A stretch of 64,000 nucleotides of DNA, taken from Volvox africanus (Eukaryota; Chlorophyta; Chlorophyceae; Chlamydomonadales; Volvocaceae). Below the pieces are notes generated by a model. That model was not told the DNA's origin, did not search any database, and saw only the letters and a list, made by a program, of their open reading frames with translations. The position numbers were made by a program, and so were the translations under genes. The stretch covers positions 689,501 through 753,500 of the forward strand of contig BSDZ01000016.1 in NCBI GenBank assembly GCA_030268105.1. The letters are read 5' to 3'. Positions 11,501 through 23,676 of this stretch are shown here, one piece after another (within the stretch, counting starts at the first letter, position 1; each line of letters begins with the position of its first letter).

Positions 11501-13336
11501 ACGCTTTCATTTACCACAACATCACCATTAGCGCTATACAGTACATGCCGTACATGCCGGACGCCTGTGTGAATCAACATACGTCCGCAGATATGCGAGA
11601 AGGTGTTCGCAACGAAGCGAAAACCGGTCAACATGGCGGCTAAGCGGTTGGAAGGTGGGAGCGCTAAGGGGTTAGGAGTGAGGGGAAGCCAGATAGACAG
11701 ACGTTTCTATGACTGCTCTTCTCACGCATCTCATGCATCTCAGGCCTGCCTAACGAAGAGGGTTACTGGGTTATGGATAGCTGGTACGGTACCAACGTGT
11801 GTTTTGCCGTTTGGTGTCAGGATCTGAGGCCGTCAAGTTCTTCGATCTGCGGAAGGGCCAACCCAAGTCAGAGGCCAAGCAGCAGCAACCGGCCGCAGGG
11901 GGGCGCGGACCCGCGGGTCGGGGCGCAGCTCTTGACGACCGGCCGTTGCCGGGGTCGAAGGTGAGCGACAACGACAAATCCCATGGGTCGGGTCAGGTCA
12001 GGTCGGAATCCAGTACGACGTGGTGGAGACACGAGAGGGGGAGAGAGTGGCGTTCAAATCAGCTTATGGTAGCAGGGGTGTAGCAGTAGTGTGTGTGTGT
12101 GGGGGGGGGGGTAGATGGCGCATATGAAGCCTTCCACTTGCGAGTTGCGAACACGACCCACCCTTCATTCCCCGCATCCATCACCACTTCCGTACCTTAG
12201 CGGGTTGGAACATCGGCTTCATGTCTTTCATCATCACCGTCACTATCACTACTATTACTAGTAGTATTAGTAGCAGTTGTAGTAGGGGTTTAGGTTTAGG
12301 GTTTTAAGTTTTGACTTTGGGTTTTATTATTCATATCATATATTATATGTTATATTATTATTATTATTATTATCATTATTAAATTCTGTTATTTACTTGA
12401 ATACTAATATTCTTATCATCCTTTGAATTTCATGTGCTTCAATTATGAACACTCTATGACTTACCCACGCCACCCTTCTGCTCTCTGGTATTGTGGTGTC
12501 GGGCCCCCCTCCCCCCCAGGCCCCAAAATGGAAGACGCAGTCGGACCAGCTGCGTGCGGCGATGGCCGCCAACCGCAAGATTGCGGAAGCTAAATCGAAG
12601 GGAATGGATATCAAGGTGGGTGTGGGACTGTGCGGGATGGTAACCAGCCTCTACTGGCGGTGGAGCTGCTCATGTTGTCGGCGCACATAGAAGGCCGGTG
12701 GCGTGAGAAGGCGACGGTTTAACAACGGTCTCAACGACCGCGTCCTCAACGGTCTCAACGACCCTTATGTCCTTTTCACCATCACTTCCCGTCTTCCCTT
12801 CCCCTTCCCGCCCCTCCCCTTTCTTGTCTTGATTTCTCTCCTGAGAGGCGGTAACCTCTCACCCAAGGACACCTCTCTGCGGCCTCCGCATGCCTCACTA
12901 TCCGGGTGTACTCCCCCTCGCTGTGTCGGGTAACTTCGGGCATGAAACCCGCACGCACACCCTCCATCTCTTCCTTCCTTTACCCCTGGTGGCATGACGT
13001 GCTGTTAAATTCCTGTTTTATAACGAGTCATGACGCCCCTTCGCGATTACGATAAGCAACATAGCTAATTTGATGACCTCCGTGAGTGCGCCGTCCGTTT
13101 CACTCGCCCCCCTCAACCCCTCAACCCCTCAACCCCTCCTCACCCCCAACCCCCCGCAGGACATCAAATTTGATAGCGGACCGTCGGTTCCCGATGACCG
13201 CGTCCAGTGCCCGCACTGCGGCCGCAAGTTCGCGGAGCTGACTGCGGAGCGCCACATCCCCAAGTGCAAGGACATCATGGCGAAGCCGGGGAGGCTCGCG
13301 GCTGGCGGAGGACGCGGTGCACACATGCGGCGGTAG
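8534..13336 (+). CDS. ZC2HC1-like C2HC zinc-finger protein
   Basis: Exons: 8534-8609 (ATG, MSRHMPSTQGQGNYS), 8759-about 8924, about 8989-9237, 10331-11064, possibly a small exon from 11744, 11821-11960, 12520-12615, 13160-13336 (TAG). The protein is Gly/Ser/Pro-rich at first. Exon 10331-11064 ends in finger 1 (CPTCGRSFNEMAYSKHAK) and the last exon carries finger 2 (CPHCGRKFAELTAERHIPKC, a C-x2-C-x11-H-x3-C motif). Between them are KFFDLRKGQ (11821 exon) and KWKTQSDQLRAAMAANRKI (12520 exon), the order seen in the ZC2HC1/FAM164 family. The molecular role of that family is poorly known. Exon 10331-11064 seems to use a GC donor (AAG|GCAAGC). The final Cys of finger 1 is not in that exon; a candidate exon at 11744 starts GCC TGC and would restore H-x3-C. 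The donor of exon 2 is uncertain. Confidence 0.8.
9904..10249 (+). repeat. Interspersed ~345-bp repeat, copy 1
   Basis: A sequence starting CGTGTTCAGGCACGACT and ending CCCCTATCCTACACAC. It recurs at 63490-63839 in the same orientation and at 32117-32448 inverted. It lies in an intron of the ZC2HC1-like gene. Copies 1 and 3 differ at only a handful of positions, so the family is recent. No terminal inverted repeats and no convincing coding capacity were seen. It is probably a short non-autonomous transposon or a SINE; the class is not resolved. Confidence 0.85.
11383..11427 (+). repeat. 12-bp tandem repeat
   Basis: Three to four copies of ACACACACAAAG, in the intron after the first zinc-finger exon. 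Confidence 0.8.
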
Positions 13337-14531
13337 AGACCGACCGGGCAGCAGCAGCCAGACCAGTCACCGCTGAGGCACCGCCACCCGCACAGCAGGC
13401 AAGACTGGCGAGGGAGGATCTCATGGCGACATGGACTTGAACGTCATCGATTGCGGGATGAGCCTAGATAAGCGCTGTGGTGGGTGCGTGAGCAGGGGAG
13501 TGGAGGATGGTGTCTTTCTGTGTGAGGTCGGGACGGCTGGACCGGTATTAGAGCGGACGTGGCTGGAAAGGATGGCCGGTTGCTGCTGGTTGAAAGAACG
13601 CCGCGGGTTGTTGCTGAGTCCATTGAGTCGGCCGTGTCGCAGCCGATGTAGCAGCCATATGGGGGGGGAGATGTGGTCCCAGTGGTGGGGGGGGTCAGGA
13701 GGCCCTGAAGTGCCAGCAGCAGCAGTAGTTATGGCGTGGGTTAGGGCCTCGTGCGGCATTACCTGAGCGATGGCACCGGCGGCAGCTCCGGCCCACTGCC
13801 CGGGGAGCAGGATCTCGGGGGCAATGGACGTACGTAGGCATGTGGCTTAGGCTTCCCTTTCTCCAGGATTTCTTGATCTTAGATCTTTTATAAGGTTTAT
13901 AGGCACATGGTCGCGGGTAGGGCTTCTAGGAGAGCAAAGAACCCCGTCAGGACCAAATGTGAGAAAGGCAAACAGGTGCCTCAGACCTTTCCTTGGTTAC
14001 CGAAATGAGGTCTGGACCCCGAACCAACCAGCTGTGACCAGACCGGCTGTGGGCCATGCGAGGTGTGGCCGTCACGTTGAGTGCAGCCGGGAGCGCAAGG
14101 AGGCTGCCATTGATGGCGGACGCTCTATTTATGGACGGTGTCGGCGGACAGGAGGCGGCTGCAGGTGGGGGGGTTGTATGGGGCGCTGAGGGTTTGGTGT
14201 CGGGGCGTTATGGAGCAAGGAGGATGGAGCAAACAGGGGAGCATGTATGGAAACCTACATTTCAGCACTTGCCTTCATGTCCGGTCATGTTACGTGAGGG
14301 CACAGGTATAGTGTCTGAAGCCCGATACAGAAGAAATATCGCTATGTAGGGTAGCTAGGGCACGTGTGTTTACCCGGTATGATTAAAACTCCCGCCCTTT
14401 CAGGCAATTTGAGCGGGAGAACGCACGCGCTCGCTCGCTCGCTCTTCTCGTAGGTTTTGTCATTAGGCCAGCCAGCTGGGAAAGGGACATTTACGTTAAA
14501 TATAGGCTGTGATTCGTGTCGCAGGTTGGTG

Positions 14532-14536
14532 TGTAA
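14532..14536 (+). promoter_or_regulatory. Candidate TGTAA poly(A) signal
   Basis: TGTAA about 1.2 kb after the ZC2HC1-like stop codon. Chlorophycean genes use this pentamer about 10-20 nt before cleavage. This is position evidence only. Confidence 0.3.
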
Positions 14537-17533
14537 GGGCTGTATTTCTCACTCTGCACGTACTCGGTGAGTACGAGTATGTCTCATAACAGGGTGGTAT
14601 ACGGCAGCCGGAACGAACGGGAGCAGCAGATGATGCGGTGACTTCGTTTCCTATCTGTTCGGACTCTGCAGCCGTCCTTCTGTCCACAAATGCTCCAGAA
14701 AGAAGAGACAACAACACGAGAGCGTTAACGAGGGGTTTGCGAGTGGGGGGGAGGAGTTGTGCACAGCCCCGCGGTACCCGCGGCGGGTTTGTCTGGCGGC
14801 ATTTACGAACGTCGCGTGAATTCAGTTTGGTGAAGGGTCTCTCCGATGTCAGGTGACATCTCTACCTGATTGATCCTCCCGGTTGGGGGCATGCATGCTA
14901 TGTACAAACAAATATAGTTGGCTCTCTGTCGTTTACTTTCCCGTACGTGCGCGGACCATCCAGCTCGGGCATTTATTAGATACAGGAACAACCATTCTAC
15001 AGCCAAGGTGACCACTTCTGAAATTCCTCACCAAAACGTTTGCGGAGACCATTCTCGGCACTGGTCGAATACGCATGTTGCCGCCATATCCCGTTTCCTG
15101 GACCCATTCATTTCTTTGCGCACTTCTTTAATGTTTTACAAGGCAGCGGTAGTCGTAGGGGAAGTCCATTGGCACCGTTAACTCCGGAGATGCAGCCCTT
15201 GAAGGAACACCCCGGGCGAGGCTTTGGTGAACGGGGCTGCAGGAAAGAAGAGATGCGCTGCTGCTGCATTGTACAGACACTGCCTTGATAAACGAAAGGA
15301 GCTCTTCACACATGCGACACAATGTGGGGTTACAACAAATCACGACAACAACAACAACAAACGCAGCTGTTCTGAGGTCACCGTCACTTGAACGTCACTC
15401 AGCTCAGGCACCACCAGCGCATGAGTGTGTGCACAGTAACGCACGTCCTGGACGTAAAGCCCTTAAGACTACATGCTGGCCGCTGCAAGGGTGCGACACG
15501 AATACAGGCAGACATGTGCAGCAGGTAGCGACCCTTGCTTATCCCGGCGATCTCCTGGCTAACCGTTAACTGACGGACACACTTTATAACGTCAACCAAT
15601 GGCTAGCAATAGCCCCATGGACAGAGACATCACACGAATCGTTCCAATTAAAATAAGGGAGGGAACGACCGTACGGAACAAAACACATAACAGCACTGTG
15701 ACAAAACGTATACACCAACAAAAACGCACATGGCATACGTACGGCAGGTTTAAGCACAGCACGCTCATCACTCACACCCATTCCCCCCCTAACTGAGGAC
15801 CGGGTGAGTCAAAAGGCCTAACTGGGGCGGCTTTCCATCTCCCTCAGAGCCCAACGCTTTCTGAAGCCCCAATGGCCAAATGGTTGCGTTTCAAACGCTG
15901 TCTTTCTCTCTTCCTTTCCCCCTCGACATCCGACTCTCCCACTTCCCCCTATATTCTGCTCTTTCCCTTCTGCTGCACAGCGAAGTGCACAAGTGAACAA
16001 CCGTCCAGGGTTACAAATCCGTCACCAAACATTCCGAACCCGACTTAACATTTTGTTTTGAGCCCTGGTTTTGTAACTTGCTTGTGCTCTCATGTACATG
16101 CGGCGGCCTTGCTTGGCACCTGGCACCTGGTCTGAACGGCAACGACCCGACATTCCCATGCAGCAGCAATAGAGGTGTGTCTCATACAACCATTGACGCG
16201 CGCCGGCGGAGAGGCCTGGACGGGGCCAAAGCAACGGAGAGAGCGGACGAGACAGAGCCAACACCGTTTGGATAGTCGTACAAGGCGGGGACTACGCGGG
16301 TAGCCGGCAGGCAGGTGTCAGTGACAGTCAACGAAACACAAACAACTACCGGCACTCAACGATCTGGTCCAACAAACCAACCATGAACCATATCTCATAT
16401 TGCCGCGACAATGCAACGAGCCACAGACACGTTTCCGTTAGTGCACGAAAACTTACCAGACCAATCCAAACCTGCCCGCGTACGATAATCACCCGTGTAC
16501 GACAAAGGAGCTGAGGTCTAGGGAGCCACGCCGTACATGCCCTTCGAAACGTACAGATGCAGGAGCTAATCGTACACACACAGGAACATTCGTACAAAAA
16601 GGTACAGGTGCATGCAGGCCCTATCCCCGGACCCGAGCCGGATAGACGGCTGTCGGTTAGGGGTATCGTACAATCTGGCGAGTGATCACCAACGGATATA
16701 ACAGCACACAAATATCAAATCGGGTCGCCATCTCGCCCTAAGTGCCCATCCAACTCCGGCATATAGCCTACCTGCACCGTTCCTCGCCAGCCCTCCCCAA
16801 AACACGTTACACGTTACCAAACCATCGTTTTTCTTCTCTTGATGCTGGGAAACCCGCAAACACCAACACTTCGGGGGGGACTATACATACACATACACGC
16901 AAGATGCGCACACCGACCTGAGGCGGCACATCACGTTCGTCGTCGTCATCATCATCATGATCATCATCATCATCATTCTGGTACAAAAATATGTACTTAC
17001 ATCTGGACCGTTCCCAATCGTGTACTTAGATGTGCAACTCATCTGCAGACAGCATACTCGAAGTAAACGCATCCGCGGGTTACACACGCTGTCTGCACAT
17101 GCAAGACATGGGCTGCTGGTAGTGGGGCTGCTGGTACGGGGAGAGGAGCTATCACCCCGCGTTGTGCTGGGGAAGGGGAAGGGGAGGGGGAGGAGCCCGT
17201 GTTGTTTTCCCACCTCGCCGCGGGACATGACAAAGGGCTCTGCCGCTGGGGACAGGTCACCGACATACATGCGCCTCCGCCGCCTCCGCCGCCAGCAACG
17301 ATGGCAGCTCCAATGCTTTATCAATGATGACAACGAAACGAAATTAGCATAAGCTCTGAGGGAGCGACACAACAGCTCCATCAGGCCTTCCCGCACCTAG
17401 CGGCCTCCTCCCGCTCTCCACCCATCCCTGTCTCCCCGCCTCGCGTCCATAACATCTAGGCCTACTTCCAGGGCGCCATTGGGATTGGCTGCGCCAGCTC
17501 CTGGACTTCTTGGTTCCGCCTGCCTTCCTTAGC

Positions 17534-17538
17534 TTACA
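17534..17538 (-). promoter_or_regulatory. Candidate TGTAA poly(A) signal of the HNH gene
   Basis: TTACA on the + strand reads TGTAA on the - strand, about 540 nt downstream of the HNH stop codon. This would be a normal 3' UTR length in this group. This is position evidence only. Confidence 0.35.
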
Positions 17539-18078
17539 AAATGGAACCCATTCGCCTCCTCGACTACCGCGCAGCGAAGAGAAAGAGAAAATCCCTTCAG
17601 ACCTTCGTTTCCCTCAGAAACAGGGACCTATACGCACGCGTTTGCCCTCCCCCCTCTCCTTCTCCTTCCACCCTCTCCCTCTCCCTCATCCGACGCCTGG
17701 ATCTCCACCGCCTGCAACTATATCCTGGGGCCCCCCACGGGATGACCTTACCCACGACCCAAGACGTAACCCCTGAAACGGACCGACAGAGAGGGACGTA
17801 CAGACAGACAGGCGGACAGACAGACGGACATTAATGAGCTCAGCACGTCTCTTCCCTCACCACCAGCGTCACCTCTTCCTACAGAAGCTCGGGGGTCAAA
17901 GAACAGTACACGAATGTACACGTATGCACGCACATGCTCAATGTTGTCCATCACCCCTCCTCTCCAGCCCTCTCCCCTCCTCAACTCACATACACAAACA
18001 CATACACACCATCCTAAAACGCCAAATCAGGCTGAAAACCCCTTTCCTTCTAAACCTCCTTTTCCTCTCCCTTCATCA

Positions 18079-21000
18079 TCAGTCGTCATCGATCAAGTTG
18101 ACCAGCCCGGCCTCCACAGCCGCCCTGCGGTACATCTCCAACCGCTCCCTGTACGGCGCAATGTATGCATCCCACTCCGGGGGCGGCCGGAGAATATCAG
18201 AGGTGGAAATACCCGCGACGATGCCGATCTCAAACGGCGTGGGCTCCTACGTTTCGTCGAGCCGACGATAGGGAGGTACGGAGGTACGGAAACACAGTGA
18301 ATAACTGGGTCAGTAATTGCCATACGTAACGCCAGCTCACGGCTTAGGAGGTTGACCGGTAACGTGTACAGGGAGCCATGCAGTGTATGCGAGTTGATCC
18401 AGGGATCGTGCCGTTGGAGTTCGGCGGGTATCGTACCGTCGTTGATATACACCTCCCGTTAACTCCTACACCACAACTGCCCCACTCACTTTGGGTTGCC
18501 GCCGCAGCTTCCAGCCGAGATCCCGCAACGTGCGGTCGGACTTCTTCTGGTTGCACCGCATGCAAGCGGTCACCTGGAGCGCACACGCGTGCGTGTGTGT
18601 GTGTGTGTTTTGGGGTTGGGTATCGTTTCACAGCAACTGCCCACTGACCCACGCACCCACCCATCCCGCGTCTAACCCCCCGGCAATGTAAAATTCGAAC
18701 AGGTCATCCCTCCTGGAGCTAAGCCCAGGTTTAAACTCCAAAGCTTATGGAGGCCTTATGCCTCCAGGAAGCACGGGAACTCTACTCACTCTTAAAGCAC
18801 CGAGTCAAGTAAGTATGGGCTATCATTGTTGCTTGATCAGGCCCAATTAAGGCTCGATTTTCGCTGGGCCCCCAGCAGGCTGCCATCTTCCCCATTGCCA
18901 ACAACGGTAACTGAGACCCGTTCACCCGCTGACCAGTACGGCAAACTGGGTACGGTTTTGCGACGTGTCGTACGTACCAGATTCTCCCAGGTTTCCTTTC
19001 CTCCTTTGCTGACGGGGTGCACGTGGTCCAATGTCAAATCCCTCCGCGAGCCGCAATACCTAACCGGTCAGGGGGCCGGAGGGTCAGCTCAGTCAGTCAA
19101 TGACTTCCCCAACTCCAGATGCGAGGGACAGGAAGGCCACAAAGAGTAAAACAACAAAATTAGTGTAAAGTGTACGGCATGATTAGATGACGTCAAATCT
19201 GGGGAGGAGAAGGGAAACAAGTTACACAGTATCGTAGTTCTCTCCCCCCCCTCATTACGTCATCACCAGACGATCCTCGCATCGATCCCCGTCAGCAATG
19301 GTGGCAGCACTCACTGGCAGCAGAAACCGTCACGAACCATGATGTTGCGGCGAGTGCAAGCGACACGCGAACACAGGTCCTGAACCGCGTGATGAGCGAG
19401 AAGGGCAATGGCGACCAGATGGGGTGGGGACAGTCAGGTGAACCCTTGCGAGGTGAAACTGCAAGCCACTAGCCGATGCAGCCAGCGGTGTGAGTGACAG
19501 TGACAGTGCCGGGGGGGAAGGGAAGAAGTAGAGGCGGCGGCTTTTTCTCTCTCGTTCTATAAGACAACTGCAGGTGATGAAGGCCCCAGAAGGTTATTTA
19601 GTCGTCAGCAGGTGCTTTTTTTACTTATTGAGGCCCGAGGTGCCCAGGCCTGGGTCTAGGATAGCCGACCTGTTGCATCACAGGCCTGGGCACCTCGGGC
19701 GTCATTACCTGCTAACACTCGAGGTGCAATGGCAATTATGGAGGTGTCCATGAGTGCGGCCCCCAGCTCCCACCTGCATGTCGGCGGTATACTGGGGCAC
19801 CCTGAGAACCGCCGGCAGCGGGTGATCACCCAACCCAGTGGTGCACACTGCCGGGGGCGGGTAGTACTCCAACACCTCACCCTAAAGATGGGGTGGTCGA
19901 ACGGGAAACGGGAAAGGAGAAGGAAAGAGCGCTGAAAGAGGCATTGACCTATAATTCACGAAGATCCATATTTCTGCTGCATGACACTTTACACCAGACA
20001 TACCTAGCAAAAAGAATTTTCCGTTCATCTATGTCCTGGTAGCAATAGGCACAACTCATACGCTCGTAAGTCGGACCTGACGACCGTTTGCGTACTTCAC
20101 ACATGACCAGCCGGCTTGGCTTTTGCATTCAAGCTGCAAGATAATTACCCGCAACGAGCAGCACAAGTATTATGACGCGTGTGATGAATTCAAAATATCT
20201 CGCTACGTCGCTGCAAAAGAGCAAACTAGTTTATCGACGTTTTTATTGTCGTACGGCAGTCAGCGGGTTTGAATGACGTTCTCGTTTCAGAGCTTATTAG
20301 TTCAATATATTACGTAAGCTTTCGATCTTACTTGAATCATAAACCACACGTCTAATGGGCTACGTTGCCGGAGGACTTTATTTCAGATTTCCATGTGTCT
20401 TAACATCAGACGTTTGCTCACGTTCGCTCTTTTCCGTCGCTTAAGATCTAACATGTAATGTTTCACAATATGTACTATGCATATATTCATGCGACACACT
20501 GAACGGCTCTACGGCTTCCCTAAATGAATAAAAAATTCCGACACGAACAAACAGACCCACAGTGCAGCAACAGCTAATTAAAACTCTTAAAACTATTTGT
20601 AATGAACATATTATTCCTGCATCTGCGCAAATGGAATGGAGCATGCGCTAGCAGCTCTCCAGCATTACCTCAGATAGGCATAATGCCGTAATTTCTTTCG
20701 CATGTGGAGCACTTAAAATGTAACGCTGAGTACTTTTAGAGCTATCTGTAAAGCTAGCTGTTGCCCCTATCGATACCTTGCCCAGAACGGAGGCAGGAAG
20801 ATAAGAAAGCTGACAGGCCAGATGGGTGCTGGTTGGGGTAAAGGCAGGAGGCAAGGCCACAGGCAGATCCAACTTGATACCCCAACAAGCCCTTTCGGAA
20901 CGGTTTTCTGAGGGAAGAACCTGGCATTCCTATGGCCAGCCTGCCAGCATGACTGCCATGCAAAGGCACAATATCTTTCCCTCCAAGTTCACTTGCTGTG

Positions 21001-23676
21001 ATGCAACCGTGAAGCTGGGGCGGGACTGGAAAACGATTCCCATGGAAAATTGTGCATTGGAAGCATTCACAGCTTGCGAATTGCTAGGATCGAACTAGCG
21101 ACCTCTAGATCTTCAGTCTAGCGCTCTCCCAACTGAGCTAAATCCGCGCATACATTCCAAACGAAAACGGGCAATATATCCGACGCTTTTCACTAAAGGC
21201 CCACACTTTTCACACCTATCCCACCCTGGTCGCGTAGTCTGTCTTCCGGTCTGATAGCAATTCCTGGGTCCCTTGCTATCTTTCCCATTTTAGCCATTCT
21301 CCAGTCCCCGCTTACCTTCCCGAAGTAGTCGAAATGGAAGGCCTTGTACCAGGTCAGGCTGTAACGGGGAACATGAAGCCACAGTTAGCATGGCGGGAAA
21401 CACACCAGCTCTGCCTGTTCAACCCCACCCCCTCACCCCACTTACATCCACTTCCCTTCCCGGCACATCTCCATCTTGACGCACACACAGCCGGAAAACC
21501 GGAGCCCCAAATCCCGCGACACACCGCTTACACATTGATTGGGCGGTATGCACAATCCAGCACGAGGGCCCGCGGCTGGCGACGAGCAAACGGCACTATG
21601 TTGCCACCCACGGTATTCGAGGCCCCAGCGGCGGCAGCCTGCGAGCGCATCCAGGTAGGGGTGATGCAGGGAGCAATGTAAAGCTTAATGATCAGAAGAT
21701 GCTGCGCGTGCTTCCATAGGGGCGACACCGTTGGGCACATCCGTGGCAAATTATGTCTTGGGAGATCGCCTGATGTCGGAGCAGTTTGTATATCTTCGAG
21801 GCAGTTTGGTTTCATGCCATCATATGCCATCTCCGTTGGAAGGTGGTCCGCAAAAAATGACACGACAGGCCTCAAGAATGATACCTAAGTGCTCCCCCTC
21901 CACAAGGGTTGTGGGGGGGGGGGCCTTGTAATGGTAGTGGGATTGGTGCTGATGATAGTGGGGTTGATGGTGATGATAGTGGGATTGGTGTTGGTGGTGT
22001 TGGTGGTGATGGAAGTGGGGTCGATGGAGATGTGGGTGTTGGTGGTGATGGAAGTGATGGGAACCGGGTGCACGTATCTCTCTCTCAGAACCTCGCGGTG
22101 CGCAGCGCCACAAGCTCTGTGAAGAAGCAGAGCAGAGCTGAGTAACACTCGTCGTTTTCCAATACGTTTTATATCCCAGTTGGTCCCAGTTGAATGATAA
22201 CACAAATGGCGTAGAACAGGTACAATACATTCCAATCTGGCATTTAAAAAGTTTCGGTTGCAATTTCGGCGAAGTAGTTGGGACACGATATTGGATTTAA
22301 CAAGTGAATGCAAGGTTGGTGCACGAAGACCGCCTCGCGACCAAACCCTAGGTTTGATCACCTCATAATCTGAATCGCTACCGTCCAGAGAGCGGGTTGC
22401 CACCGCCACTGCGGCTGACGAGCCAGTGGACGCCGACCCGCGGGTCGCTGCCGTCGTAACACCCTTTCCCCCGCTGCCGGCACCACTACCGCCACCGCCG
22501 ATTGCGCTCGGTGCCGGCACGGGGGAGAATGCCGCCGAAGGTGCCGGTCCCGAAGTCAGGGAGCTGGCGCCGCTGTTGCCACCATTGCCCGCGGCAGTGC
22601 CGCCCCCCGCAGTCAGTGCAGGCGTCGCTGAGTCTGGCTTCGGAGATCGCCTACGTACGTACGTATTATATTATTCATCGGGATTTGCAGTGGGAGTTAG
22701 GGGACGTATGGCAGGGAAGCGGTGCGATGTAAAACACATTGACATAGCCTTAGTGATGGATTTAACCTAGACTTTAGTAGATTAGTGCTGCATGGAGGTG
22801 CATCTATGACAGGACGTCGGAATGCGCATTCGTCATAGAATATGTAAATGCAGGCGCAGAGGGAAGCACACGAAGGCACGAGGCCTGCAGGTGTCTGTCC
22901 GTCTGTGTGTAACTTTCGCCAATTGTACGCCACCCAGACACATGTCGTCTTTCCTCTTAACGTCTCCCATCAAATCAAAACCACCATCAATCTTGCATCA
23001 GTGATTTTACCGTCCTCTACACATACGGCACACGCTTCCACAATATAAGGTGCAAAGCAAGAAGCACCTTCTCAGCATCTCGAAAGGCCTTTGTGGCACT
23101 ACGCAGCCCCTACAGGCTGGGCCCTAACGAGCGATGGGGAATGCGGTGGAACGGCGAGGAGTGATTGGGAGCAGAAAGAAGTAAAGGTGCCCACCTGCCG
23201 CCGCGTTTGCCACCTCGGCGCTGGTGGCTGCCGCCCCCAGCACTGGACGGCATGCACGCCACTATTACACGCCCCACTGACGTATTCATATTCATGCGGC
23301 CCCTGCACATTCTGGATCCAAATCCAAGCTGCATGATGGCCAAGTGTGGACTGGAAAACCTCAAATGCCGGCGTTGTGCAACTTGATACCGACCACCGTT
23401 GTGGCGGCTCACAACACAGCCGTCGCCGTCGCCACCGTTACTGGTGCTGGTGGGGGTGCTGAAGGATGTCAATGCGTAACAGAGATGCTGCCGTCGGTGG
23501 CTACTTGCACCAGCGACGCGTATATTATGGAGGCGGCAGCAACGCGGAGAGGCCCATATAGCAGTAGCGGAAGAAGCGAGGAAGGACTGCACCATGTTGG
23601 AGGGAGTTTGAGCTGGTGTGATTGCGGCTACTTGCATCCGCTGCACACGGCCAGTGCTGGTACACCGCTTCAGCAT
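18079..23676 (-). CDS. McrA-type HNH endonuclease-domain protein, probably plastid
   Basis: A complete model on the minus strand, exons in order: 23676-23390, 22650-22362, 21638-21532, 21358-21316, 19881-19774, 19379-19315, 19059-18978, 18573-18490, 18246-18079 (TGA). All phases agree and the total is 1,233 nt, or 410 residues. The N-terminus (MLKRCTSTGRVQRMQVAAIT) is basic, rich in Ser/Thr/Ala and poor in acidic residues, like a plastid transit peptide. A Gly/Ala/Ser linker follows. The conserved part starts ALVLDCAYRPINV, then LTWYKAFHFDYF and GEVLEYYPPP, then the HNH core: CxxC at 299-302, DH at 311-312, N326, second CxxC at 331-334 with N335 (TACMRCNQKKSDRTL). This is the COG1403/McrA-type family found in cyanobacteria and plastid-bearing eukaryotes, where a DNA nuclease or nicking role is assumed rather than shown here. 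All core residues are present. It lies head-to-head, 3.4 kb apart, with the GT77 gene. Confidence 0.9.
19633..19700. repeat. Perfect 20-bp inverted repeat with 28-nt loop
   Basis: Arms at 19633-19652 (GCCCGAGGTGCCCAGGCCTG) and 19681-19700 are perfect reverse complements, separated by 28 nt. The structure sits in an intron of the HNH gene between exons 19881-19774 and 19379-19315. It could form a stable hairpin in DNA or pre-mRNA. Origin unknown: a transposon end, a small-RNA precursor or a palindromic insertion are all possible. Confidence 0.9.
21075..21147 (-). tRNA. trnF-GAA: tRNA-Phe (GAA)
   Basis: The minus strand folds as a full 73-nt cloverleaf: acceptor GCGGATT pairing with AATTCGC (one G-T pair), D arm GCTC/GAGC, anticodon stem CTAGA/TCTAG with loop CTGAAGA (anticodon GAA), T arm GCTAG-TTCGATC-CTAGC, discriminator A. 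CCA is not encoded, as expected for a nuclear tRNA. It has no intron. It lies inside the 1.4-kb intron of the HNH gene (between 21316 and 19881), on the same strand as that gene. Confidence 0.96.
21936..22063 (+). repeat. Imperfect GT/GAT-rich minisatellite
   Basis: Imperfect repeats built from GATGATAGTGGG and GGTGTTGGTGGTGATGG-like units, in an intron of the HNH gene (antisense to it). It is low-complexity and not coding. Confidence 0.65.

Larger units (their letters stand above)
13337..18078. other. Convergent intergenic region
   Basis: This 4.7-kb stretch separates the 3' ends of the ZC2HC1-like gene (+) and the HNH gene (-). Open frames of 60-170 codons exist on both strands, but none has domain signal or consistent splice sites. 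TGTAA on the + strand at 14532 could end the zinc-finger transcript; TTACA at 17534-17538 (TGTAA on the - strand) could end the HNH transcript. A short CAT/ATC run sits near 16945-16977. I see nothing else. Confidence 0.5.

Noticed and set aside
11784..11820. A 37-bp intron that would connect the candidate micro-exon to the 11821 exon
   Set aside because: Phase would fit, but 37 bp is too short for a spliceosomal intron in this group.
16881..17396. Minus-strand 171-codon open frame in the convergent intergenic region
   Set aside because: It contains microsatellite-encoded Met/Thr and Arg runs, has no domain signal, and lies where the HNH 3' UTR is expected.
21885..22361. Extension of the second HNH exon as a single long frame (His/Thr-rich)
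   Set aside because: The reading past the GAG|GTGATC donor at 22362 runs into an imperfect minisatellite; splicing to 21638 keeps phase and restores the conserved protein.
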